DNA from: an uncultured Clostridia bacterium
Lineage (GTDB): Bacteria; Bacillota_A; Clostridia; Christensenellales; Aristaeellaceae
Direction: 5' to 3'
Assembly (NCBI GenBank): GCA_946613955.1
Contig: CAMOGC010000122.1
Coordinates: 1 to 5,115, forward strand
DNA: 5,115 nucleotides
Position numbers and translations under genes: made by a program. The number at the start of each line of letters is the position of its first letter. Within the stretch, counting starts at the first letter, position 1. The notes beneath the pieces are model-generated. The model saw nothing but the letters and a program-made list of their open reading frames with translations, made no database searches and was not told the origin of the DNA. This document shows positions 1 to 5,115 of this stretch, piece by piece.

Positions 1-84
1 GGAAGATTTCCCGTGAAAAGCGGATGTCCGCCGCTACTGTTCACGGGGCGGGCGCTCACCTCCGCGGCTCCGGAGACAGCCGCC
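1..84 (+). promoter_or_regulatory. Probable cobalamin (B12) riboswitch aptamer, 5' end cut by window edge
   Basis: Seen: in order on the plus strand are GGAA at 1-4, a P4-like helix TCC/GGA around a GTGAAAA loop (13-19), a CCGCTACTGT block at 31-40 with CGCC just before it, a helix pairing 26-32 with 47-53, a CTCACCT segment at 55-61, and a perfect 6-bp hairpin (64-69 with 78-83) whose 8-base loop at 70-77 contains GGAGAC. Known: cobalamin riboswitches carry GGGAA, GGTGAAAATCC, CCCGCAACTGT and a B12 box with GGAGAC in a hairpin loop. The reverse complement does not fit, so the orientation is plus. Only about 30 bases separate CTGT from the B12 box, which suggests a compact class-II-like aptamer without the usual peripheral arm. 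Odd: it points into the 3' end of the HAD gene on the opposite strand, and no plus-strand gene follows. The first bases of the aptamer lie left of the window. No U-tract terminator follows it. A chance match is possible but unlikely with three ordered motifs. Confidence 0.66.
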
Positions 85-738
85 TCAGCCCTGGAAACCC
101 GGAGCCCGCTTTCCGGTCGCCGCCTCCAGCAGGTCCTGCAGCCGCCTGATAACACTTTCCTCCCCCGTGGGCGCGACGCAGGAATCCTCCGGACAGTACA
201 GGATGGCGTTGACCCCCGCGTCCTTCGCGCACAGGACGTCGATCGCGCGGTCGCCCACATAGGCGGTTTTCTCCTTCTCCAGCCCGTATTTCCGAACCAG
301 ATAGGTCACGCCTTCGCCGGAGGGCTTCGGCTTCAGTCCCATCTCAAAGGTCACGATTTCCCGGAAGCAGCCAGTCAGGCCGAGCCTTCCCAGCAGCGGC
401 CCCGTGGAGGCGCCGCGGTGCGTATAGACGAAATGCTCCGCCCCCCGCGCCCGCAGGCCGTCCAGCGTTTCCAAGGCCCCGGGAATCAGGCGGATCTCCC
501 CCAGCCGCTCATGGCTGATTTCCCGGTAGCGCCGGTACAGTCCCTGATAGTCCCGCCCGCTGACGGACGAAAGGTTCTTCAGATAAGCGGAGACCGCCCC
601 CATCTTGACCGCCCGCAGGATGTCCTCATGGGAATCGTTCACGCCGCACTCTCCCGCCACGTCCGCGAGGCTGGACACAATCGATCCGTACGAGTCGAGC
701 AGCGTTCCGTCCAGGTCCCAGATATATGTCTTCAGCAT
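85..738 (-). CDS. HAD-superfamily hydrolase, subfamily IA (phosphoglycolate phosphatase-like)
   Basis: A 217-residue cytoplasmic Mg-dependent phosphohydrolase of the HAD IA type. All four motifs are visible: motif I DLDGTLLDS with nucleophile D8 and acid D10, motif II VYTHRGAS with T106, motif III KPKPSGEG with K136, and motif IV VGDRAIDVLCAKDAG with D163 and D167. Residues about 16-85 form the helical cap typical of phosphoglycolate phosphatase and beta-phosphoglucomutase relatives. The length is normal for the family, and the substrate cannot be read from sequence. The ATG at 736-738 lies inside the last codons of the ABC gene and overlaps it by 7 bp (ATGCTGA). The best Shine-Dalgarno is weak (GGTGG, 7 bases upstream, at 746-750), so translation is probably coupled to the ABC gene. 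The last residues are poor in recognisable structure. Two bases downstream of the stop codon a GC-rich hairpin (64-83) occurs, which is also the B12-box hairpin of the opposite strand; it has no U-run, so it is not a clear terminator. Confidence 0.93.
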   Translation of the reverse strand: MLKTYIWDLDGTLLDSYGSIVSSLADVAGECGVNDSHEDILRAVKMGAVSAYLKNLSSVSGRDYQGLYRRYREISHERLGEIRLIPGALETLDGLRARGAEHFVYTHRGASTGPLLGRLGLTGCFREIVTFEMGLKPKPSGEGVTYLVRKYGLEKEKTAYVGDRAIDVLCAKDAGVNAILYCPEDSCVAPTGEESVIRRLQDLLEAATGKRAPGFQG

Positions 739-2576
739 TTTTTCGCCACCGTTTCCTTCATCGCTTCCCCGATCTTGAACTGCGTCTCATACAGCTCCTG
801 ATAGGTTCCGCCGGCATGAACCAGATCCGCGTGCTGTCCCCGCTCGGCGATCTCCCCGTCCCGGACGACGAGGATCTCGTCCGCCGCCAGAATCGTGGAC
901 AGACGGTGGGCGATCAGGATGCTGGTTCTGCTCTCGATCAGCGGATTGATGGCCTCCTGAATCAGGCTTTCGGAAATCGAATCGAGCGCCGATGTGGCCT
1001 CGTCGAAAATCAGCAGCGCCGGATCCTTCAAAAGCACCCGGGCGATGGAAATCCGCTGCTTCTCGCCCCCGGACAGCTTCAGCCCCCGGTTTCCGACCAT
1101 GGTGTCCAGCCCCTCCGGCTGGCGGGAAATGAAATCCCAGATATTGGCCTTTTTGCAGGCCTCGATCATCTCCTCCTCCGTCGCGCCCGGCCTGGCGTAA
1201 AGGAGGTTGTCCCGGATGGAGCCGTTGAACAGGTAGGTCTCCTGGGTTACCACGCCGATCTCTCCCCGCAGGGCCTGAAGATCCTGCTCCCGCACGTCGA
1301 CGCCGTTAAACAGCACCCGCCCGTCGGTCACGTCCCACAGCCGCGGAATCAGGTTCACGATGGTGCTCTTGCCGCTGCCGCTGGGGCCGACGATCGCCAC
1401 GCAGTCCCCGCTCCTGAGTTCAAACGAAACATCCCGGAGAATCGGCCGGTCCTTCGTATAGGCGAAGGAAACATGCTCGAACCGCACTTCGCCCGTATGG
1501 ACCTTGGGCAGCACCGGATGCGCGGGGTTGTCGATTTCGACGGGCATATCGAAGTATTCAAAGATGCGGGTAAACATCGCCATGGCCCGGATCCAGTCCA
1601 CCTGCATATTCAGCAGGTTGTTTACCGGCCCGTACATCCGTCCCAGCAGCGCCACCAGCACCGTGATATCGCCGACGGTCAGATCCGCGCCGTGCCGCAT
1701 CATGAGGATGCCGCCCACCAGGTACAAAAGCATCGGCCCGATGCTGGTCAGCGTGCTCAGCACCACGAAAAACCACCGGCCCGCCATCCGCTCCTTGATG
1801 TTCAGGCGGATCATCCGGCCGTTCACTTCCCGGTAGCGGTTATACTCGTCCTTTTCCCGGCCGAACAGCTTGACCAGCAGCTGCCCGGACACGGAAAGCG
1901 TCTCGTTCAGGATGCCGTTGATTTCATCGTTGCACGCCTGCGCCTTCCCCGCCAGCTTCCATCGGGCCTTTCCGGCCATCCGGGTCGGCAGCGTGAACAG
2001 CGGTACGATCACGACCCCGATCAGCGCCAGGATCCAGTTTTTCTGAAACATGGCCACCACCGCCACCACCAGCGTCAGCGCGTTGGACAGGATGCTGGTG
2101 AAGGTGTTGGTTACCACGCTTTCCACCCCGCTGATGTCGCTGGTCATCCGGGTGATCACATCCCCCTGGTTGGTGGAGGTGAAGAAGCGCTGGCTCATCT
2201 TCTGGAGATGTCCGTACATCTGGTTCCGCATATCGTAGGAAATATGCTGCGCCACCCAGGTGTTCAGATAGCTTTCCGCCACGCCGATCAGGTTGGCTCC
2301 CAGCGTCATGCCCAAAGACAGCAGAATATAGGTAATCAGCGCCCGCAGGTTCCGCCCGATCAGCCCCTCATCCAGGATTTTCCCCGTCAGGATGGAGGGA
2401 AACAGCGAAAGGATGGAAGAGACGATAATGCACGCCAGCACCAGGAGCAGCTGGCGCCAGTAGGGTTTCAGATAGCTGAAAACCCTTGCCAGCAGGGCCC
2501 TGGTGACCTTGGGCCTGTTCTTTTTTTCTTCCTCCGTCAGAAATCCTCTGGCCATCCGGCCGCCTGGAGGTGGCAT
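732..2576 (-). CDS. ABC transporter, fused permease and ATP-binding protein (exporter half-transporter)
   Basis: A 614-residue type IV (exporter-fold) ABC half-transporter that would work as a dimer in the cytoplasmic membrane. The membrane domain (about residues 35-330) shows hydrophobic segments near 38-62, 78-101, 154-177, 180-198, 267-291 and a weaker sixth near 298-320. The ATPase domain (about 363-600) is complete: A-loop Y373, Walker A GPSGSGKST (397-405; DNA 1362-1388), Q-loop Q445, signature LSGGEKQR (501-508), Walker B LLIFDE (521-526) with catalytic E526, D-loop SALD and switch H557. With all catalytic residues intact it could be a homodimer; no partner half-transporter lies next to it in the window. 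The substrate is unknown; relatives export drugs, lipids or peptides. No peptidase C39 domain is present. The ATG at 2574-2576 is preferred because a GGGGG Shine-Dalgarno sits 7 bases upstream. The in-frame ATG seven codons later has only weak ribosome-binding sequence. It starts 55 bp after metY and overlaps the HAD gene by 7 bp. Confidence 0.95.
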   Translation of the reverse strand: MPPPGGRMARGFLTEEEKKNRPKVTRALLARVFSYLKPYWRQLLLVLACIIVSSILSLFPSILTGKILDEGLIGRNLRALITYILLSLGMTLGANLIGVAESYLNTWVAQHISYDMRNQMYGHLQKMSQRFFTSTNQGDVITRMTSDISGVESVVTNTFTSILSNALTLVVAVVAMFQKNWILALIGVVIVPLFTLPTRMAGKARWKLAGKAQACNDEINGILNETLSVSGQLLVKLFGREKDEYNRYREVNGRMIRLNIKERMAGRWFFVVLSTLTSIGPMLLYLVGGILMMRHGADLTVGDITVLVALLGRMYGPVNNLLNMQVDWIRAMAMFTRIFEYFDMPVEIDNPAHPVLPKVHTGEVRFEHVSFAYTKDRPILRDVSFELRSGDCVAIVGPSGSGKSTIVNLIPRLWDVTDGRVLFNGVDVREQDLQALRGEIGVVTQETYLFNGSIRDNLLYARPGATEEEMIEACKKANIWDFISRQPEGLDTMVGNRGLKLSGGEKQRISIARVLLKDPALLIFDEATSALDSISESLIQEAINPLIESRTSILIAHRLSTILAADEILVVRDGEIAERGQHADLVHAGGTYQELYETQFKIGEAMKETVAKKC

Positions 2577-2583
2577 CGCTTTT

Positions 2584-2596
2584 CCCCCTTTCCTCT
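2584..2596 (-). promoter_or_regulatory. Ribosome binding site of the ABC transporter gene
   Basis: On the minus strand this reads AGAGGAAAGGGGG. The G-run ends 7 bases before the ATG at 2576, a good spacing, and this favours that start over the in-frame ATG at 2555. The site begins only a few bases after the inverted repeats at 2599-2631, so folding there could affect access to it. Confidence 0.6.
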
Positions 2597-2598
2597 CT

Positions 2599-2631
2599 CG
2601 CGGAACACGTTCCGAATCCGATTCGGCCGCG
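2599..2631 (-). repeat. Two overlapping, mutually exclusive inverted repeats in the metY-ABC gap
   Basis: Fold A: a 6-bp perfect stem CCGAAT/ATTCGG with a 3-base loop (2612-2626), directly extended by a 5-bp outer helix CGCGG/CCGCG joining 2599-2603 to 2627-2631, with eight bases bulged on one side. Fold B: a perfect 6-bp inverted repeat CGGAAC/GTTCCG around two bases (2601-2614). The folds share 2601-2603 and 2612-2614, so both cannot form at once. There is no U-run, so this is not a standard intrinsic terminator. It could be an operator, an mRNA processing or stability element, or a translational switch for the ABC gene. The base pairing is read directly; the role is inference. Confidence 0.45.
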
Positions 2632-3915
2632 TCAGATTTTCTCCAGCGCCTGGGCGATGTCGGCGATCAGATCCTCTTTGCTCTCCAGGCCGCAGCTCAT
2701 CCTTACCAGGCCCGCGGGAACCCCCGCCGCCGCCAGCTGCTCGTCCGTCATCTGGCGATGGGTGGTGGAGGCCGGATTCAGACAGCAGGTCCGGGCGTCG
2801 GCCACATGGGTTTCGATCGCCGCCAGGCGCAGGCTGTTCATAAAGACCTGGGCCGCTTCCCGGCCTCCGGAAAGCTCGAAGCTGACCACTCCGCAGGAGC
2901 CCTTCGGCAGATACTTCCGCGCCCGCTCGTGGTACGGATCCCCGGGCAGGCCGCAGTAATTGACCCTGGTAACCTTGGGATGGCCGGAGAGGTATTCCGC
3001 CACCGCCTGGCCGTTTTCGCAATGCCGCGCCATGCGCACGTGCAGGCTTTCCAGCCCCAGGTTCAGATAGAACGCGTGCTGCGGGGACTGAATGCATCCC
3101 AGATCCCGCATCAGCTGCGCGGTGCATTTGGTGATGAACGCGCCCTCCTGGCCAAATTTCTCGGCATAGGTGATCCCGTGATAACTCTCGTCCGGCGTGC
3201 AGAATCCCGGGAACTTCTCCGCGTGCGCCATCCAGTCGAATTTGCCGCTGTCGACGATGGCGCCGCCCACCGCCGCCCCGTGCCCGTCCATGTATTTGGT
3301 GGTGGAATGGGTTACGATATCCGCGCCCCATGCAATCGGCCGGCAGTTGACCGGCGTCGGGAAGGTATTGTCCACGATCAGCGGCACGCCGTGGCTGTGC
3401 GCCGCCCGGGCGAAAAGCTCGATATCCAGCACGGTCAGGGCCGGATTGGCGATCGTTTCGCCAAAAACGCATTTCGTGTTGTCCCGGAAGGCGGCGTTCA
3501 GCTCCTCCTCCGTGCAGTCCGGGGATACGAAGGTCACCTCGATCCCCATGCGGGCCATGGTGACGCTGATCAGGTTGAAGGTGCCGCCGTAAATGCTGGA
3601 GGAGGCCACAATATGATCCCCGCATCCCGCCAGGTTAAAGATGGCCAGGAAATTCGCCGCCTGGCCGGAGGACGTCAGCATCGCCGCGGATCCGCCCTCC
3701 AGCGCCGCGATCTTCGCCGCCACGTAATCGTTCGTGGGGTTCTGCAGCCGGGTGTAAAAATACCCCGCGGCCTCCAGGTCGAACAGCCTGGCCATGTCCT
3801 CCCCCGTATTGTATTTGAACGTGGTGGACTGAACGATCGGGATCTGCCGCGGTTCGCCGTTCCCCGGCGTGTAGCCTCCCTGAACGCAAATCGTATCCTG
3901 TGTCTGCCTGTTCAT
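2632..3915 (-). CDS. metY: O-acetylhomoserine sulfhydrylase / cysteine synthase-type PLP enzyme
   Basis: A 427-residue cytoplasmic enzyme of the Cys/Met metabolism PLP-dependent family. It probably joins sulfide to O-acetylhomoserine to give homocysteine (direct sulfhydrylation), the precursor of methionine. The PLP-binding lysine is K207 in HSTTKYMDGHG (codon 3295-3297). D182 in VDNTF should hold the pyridine nitrogen, Y54 and R56 in YTRLQNPT are the phosphate-binding residues from the neighbouring subunit, and SSGQAA (82-87) is the usual cofactor-loop region. The C-terminal substrate-side motif PASTTHRQMTDEQL is at 381-394, and R405 follows in LVRMSCG. The length (about 420-430) and the insert at about 226-290 fit MetY better than the shorter cystathionine gamma-synthase, cystathionine beta-lyase or methionine gamma-lyase, though side activities cannot be excluded. 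The ATG is supported by a strong Shine-Dalgarno 9 bases upstream. No T-box or SAM riboswitch is seen in the 127 bp before it. Confidence 0.93.
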   Translation of the reverse strand: MNRQTQDTICVQGGYTPGNGEPRQIPIVQSTTFKYNTGEDMARLFDLEAAGYFYTRLQNPTNDYVAAKIAALEGGSAAMLTSSGQAANFLAIFNLAGCGDHIVASSSIYGGTFNLISVTMARMGIEVTFVSPDCTEEELNAAFRDNTKCVFGETIANPALTVLDIELFARAAHSHGVPLIVDNTFPTPVNCRPIAWGADIVTHSTTKYMDGHGAAVGGAIVDSGKFDWMAHAEKFPGFCTPDESYHGITYAEKFGQEGAFITKCTAQLMRDLGCIQSPQHAFYLNLGLESLHVRMARHCENGQAVAEYLSGHPKVTRVNYCGLPGDPYHERARKYLPKGSCGVVSFELSGGREAAQVFMNSLRLAAIETHVADARTCCLNPASTTHRQMTDEQLAAAGVPAGLVRMSCGLESKEDLIADIAQALEKI

Positions 3916-3920
3916 CGTTG

Positions 3921-3929
3921 CTTTCCTCT
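3921..3929 (-). promoter_or_regulatory. Ribosome binding site of metY
   Basis: The minus strand reads AGAGGAAAG. The GAGG core ends 9 bases before the ATG at 3915, and the surrounding bases are A-rich and likely unstructured. This fixes the metY start. A convincing -35/-10 promoter pair was not found upstream; TCATAA near 3938-3943 is the only AT-rich stretch and lacks a matching -35. Confidence 0.65.
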
Positions 3930-3978
3930 TTTCTTTTTATGATGGGTCTCTTTCCGTTTCCCCGCGGGATGCGGTTCG

Positions 3979-4013
3979 GGAAGCCCGGGATGATCGCGTC
4001 CGTCCCGCCTTCC
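3979..4013 (-). repeat. Imperfect inverted repeat between the carboxypeptidase and metY genes
   Basis: GGAAG (3979-3983) pairs with CTTCC (4009-4013) and CGGGA (3986-3990) pairs with TCCCG (4003-4007), separated by a small two-against-one internal loop and closed by a 12-base loop. It lies about 30 bases downstream of the carboxypeptidase stop, in the 127-bp gap. No U-run follows on the minus strand, so it is at best a weak or factor-assisted terminator or a 3'-end-protecting hairpin. GC-rich DNA produces such repeats by chance fairly often. Confidence 0.3.
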
Positions 4014-4042
4014 TCCTCGCCCCCGCTTGCCCGGCCTTTTCG

Positions 4043-5115
4043 TCACAGATGATACAGCTCGCTGTATTTCTTCTTCAGATACCCGGTATAAACCCCCGCG
4101 TCCAGCGGCCCGCCCATCGCAGCCGGCAGCAGCTCACCCGGCTTTTTCAGGGAGCCGTACTGATGAATCCGCTCTTTCAGCCAGGCCGTAACCGGGGACA
4201 GATCCCCCCGGGCCACACTGTCCCAGACGTTCACGGTCTTTTCCATCTCCCGAAGCATCTGCGCGCCGTAGGCGCTGCCCAGCGCGTAGGAGGGGAAATA
4301 CCCGATGCCGCCGAAGGACCAGTGGCTGTCCTGCAGGCAGCCCCGCCGGTCGTCCGGCACCTCCACGCCCAGCACCTCCCTGTACATCCGGTTCCATTCC
4401 CCGGGAATATCCTTTACCGTCAGATCCCCGGCGATCATGGCCTTCTCGATCTCGTAGCGAATCATTACGTGCAGGGAATAGGTCAGCTCGTCCGCCTCCG
4501 TGCGGATCAGGGACGGTTTGGACAGATTGATCGCGGAATACAGCTCCTCCTCCGTCAGGGAGCCGATCTGCTCCGGAAAAACCTCCCGCAGAATCTTCAG
4601 CAGCGGCGCGCAGAAGGCGCGGCTGCGTCCGATAAGGTTCTCATAGAAGCGGGACTGGCTTTCATGAATGCCCATCGTCACGCCCCCGTGCAGGCAGGTG
4701 AACTGCAGCTCGTCCCGCACGTTCAGTTCATACAGCGCGTGGCCGCCCTCATGAATGACGCTGTACATGCTGGCGAAGGGATTATCCTCGTGATAGTGGG
4801 TGGTGATGCGCACATCCCATTTATTCATGCCGTTGGTGAAGGGATGCTCCGTCTCCCCCAGGGTGCAGTTCAGCGGGTCGATCCCCTCCAGCGCCATGAT
4901 TTTCTCCGAAAACACGCGCTGCCTCTCGACGGGCCAGGCCTGCTTCAGAAAGGCGGGAACGGGCTTTTCCCTCGCGGCCACCTCCCGGATCACCGGGGCC
5001 AGATCGTCCCGCAGTCTCCGGAAGAAGGGATCCAGCGTCTCCATGGAGGCGCCCTTCTCATATTCGTCCATCAGCACGTCATAGGCGGGCTTTTCCGGCG
5101 CCTTCAGGGCGGCGT
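4043..5115 (-). CDS. M32-family zinc metallocarboxypeptidase, N-terminus beyond window
   Basis: Open to the right edge, giving about 357 residues of a protein that is normally near 500, so roughly the first 145 are missing. The GTG at 5075-5077 is internal: the frame continues upstream in the same family style (APEKPAYDVLMDEYEKG). M32 enzymes (Thermus/Pyrococcus carboxypeptidase type) remove C-terminal residues from peptides in the cytoplasm. Visible motifs in order: EHPFT with HPFT at 4835-4846, DVRITT shortly after, the zinc site HEGGH at 4739-4753 (two His ligands and the catalytic Glu), GIHESQSR with the third zinc ligand Glu at 4661-4663, exactly 30 residues after the first His as in the family, IRTEADELTY at 4478-4507, HVMIRYE, and LQDSHWSFGGIGYFPSYALG starting near 4339. 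All catalytic elements are intact. The TGA stop at 4043-4045 is followed by a 127-bp gap before metY. Confidence 0.95.
   Translation of the reverse strand, partial: AALKAPEKPAYDVLMDEYEKGASMETLDPFFRRLRDDLAPVIREVAAREKPVPAFLKQAWPVERQRVFSEKIMALEGIDPLNCTLGETEHPFTNGMNKWDVRITTHYHEDNPFASMYSVIHEGGHALYELNVRDELQFTCLHGGVTMGIHESQSRFYENLIGRSRAFCAPLLKILREVFPEQIGSLTEEELYSAINLSKPSLIRTEADELTYSLHVMIRYEIEKAMIAGDLTVKDIPGEWNRMYREVLGVEVPDDRRGCLQDSHWSFGGIGYFPSYALGSAYGAQMLREMEKTVNVWDSVARGDLSPVTAWLKERIHQYGSLKKPGELLPAAMGGPLDAGVYTGYLKKKYSELYHL

Noticed and set aside
64..83. Minus-strand terminator for the HAD gene
   Set aside because: The hairpin is perfect and lies just after the stop codon, but no U-run follows on the minus strand, and the plus-strand B12-box reading explains its loop better.
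93..114. Possible plus-strand terminator hairpin GGAAA/TTTCC after the aptamer
   Set aside because: Only a 5-bp stem with a weak 3-bp inner helix, no U-run after it, and it lies in HAD coding sequence. It is too weak to call an expression platform.
13..801. 262-codon plus-strand frame that could be the gene controlled by the riboswitch
   Set aside because: It starts inside the aptamer core, has the Q/P/R-rich composition of an antisense frame and runs opposite the complete HAD gene. It is unlikely to be translated, so the riboswitch has no obvious coding target.
726..2843. 705-codon plus-strand open frame opposite the ABC gene
   Set aside because: Its translation is rich in Q, H, P and R with no recognisable domain, and it lies opposite a gene with every ABC motif intact. 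It is a shadow produced by GC-rich codon use.
2503..3942. 479-codon plus-strand open frame opposite metY
   Set aside because: No domain is recognisable, the composition is biased, and it lies wholly opposite a well-supported PLP enzyme. It is a shadow.
5075..5077. GTG as the true start of the M32 carboxypeptidase
   Set aside because: The frame stays open upstream to the window edge with family-like sequence, and the family is about 145 residues longer, so the gene continues outside the window.

Overview
The window carries four protein genes, all on the minus strand. Read in the direction of transcription (right to left) they are: the C-terminal part of an M32 zinc carboxypeptidase (4043 to the right edge), an O-acetylhomoserine sulfhydrylase-type PLP enzyme (metY, 2632-3915), a complete ABC half-transporter with a fused membrane domain and ATPase (732-2576), and a small HAD-family phosphatase (85-738). 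Gaps are 127 bp, 55 bp and a 7-bp overlap, so at least metY, the ABC gene and the HAD gene could share a transcript. The long plus-strand reading frames opposite these genes look like antisense shadows. No tRNA, rRNA, CRISPR array, insertion sequence or integration signature was seen.

The DNA is GC-rich (roughly 60% by eye). Purine-rich Shine-Dalgarno sequences precede metY and the ABC gene. The protein set fits a GC-rich member of the Bacillota, probably a gut or rumen clostridium, but that is an inference from gene style and not a firm placement.

The most unusual feature is at the left edge. Plus-strand bases 1 to about 84 match the conserved blocks of a cobalamin (B12) riboswitch in the right order: GGAA, a GTGAAAA loop, a CCGCTACTGT block and a GGAGAC B12-box hairpin. 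The spacing between the last two is short, as in the compact class of these aptamers. It points rightwards and ends at the stop codon of the HAD gene, which lies on the opposite strand. Any transcript it controls inside this window would therefore be antisense to the HAD and ABC genes. It may regulate an antisense RNA, be a stranded relic, or mark a rearrangement.

Functionally, metY makes homocysteine (or cysteine) from O-acetylhomoserine and sulfide, the carboxypeptidase trims peptides in the cytoplasm, and the ABC protein is probably an exporter of unknown substrate, translationally coupled to a HAD hydrolase. Apart from the ABC/HAD overlap, nothing shows that the four work in one pathway. 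The 55-bp gap between metY and the ABC gene contains two mutually exclusive hairpins just upstream of the ABC ribosome binding site.
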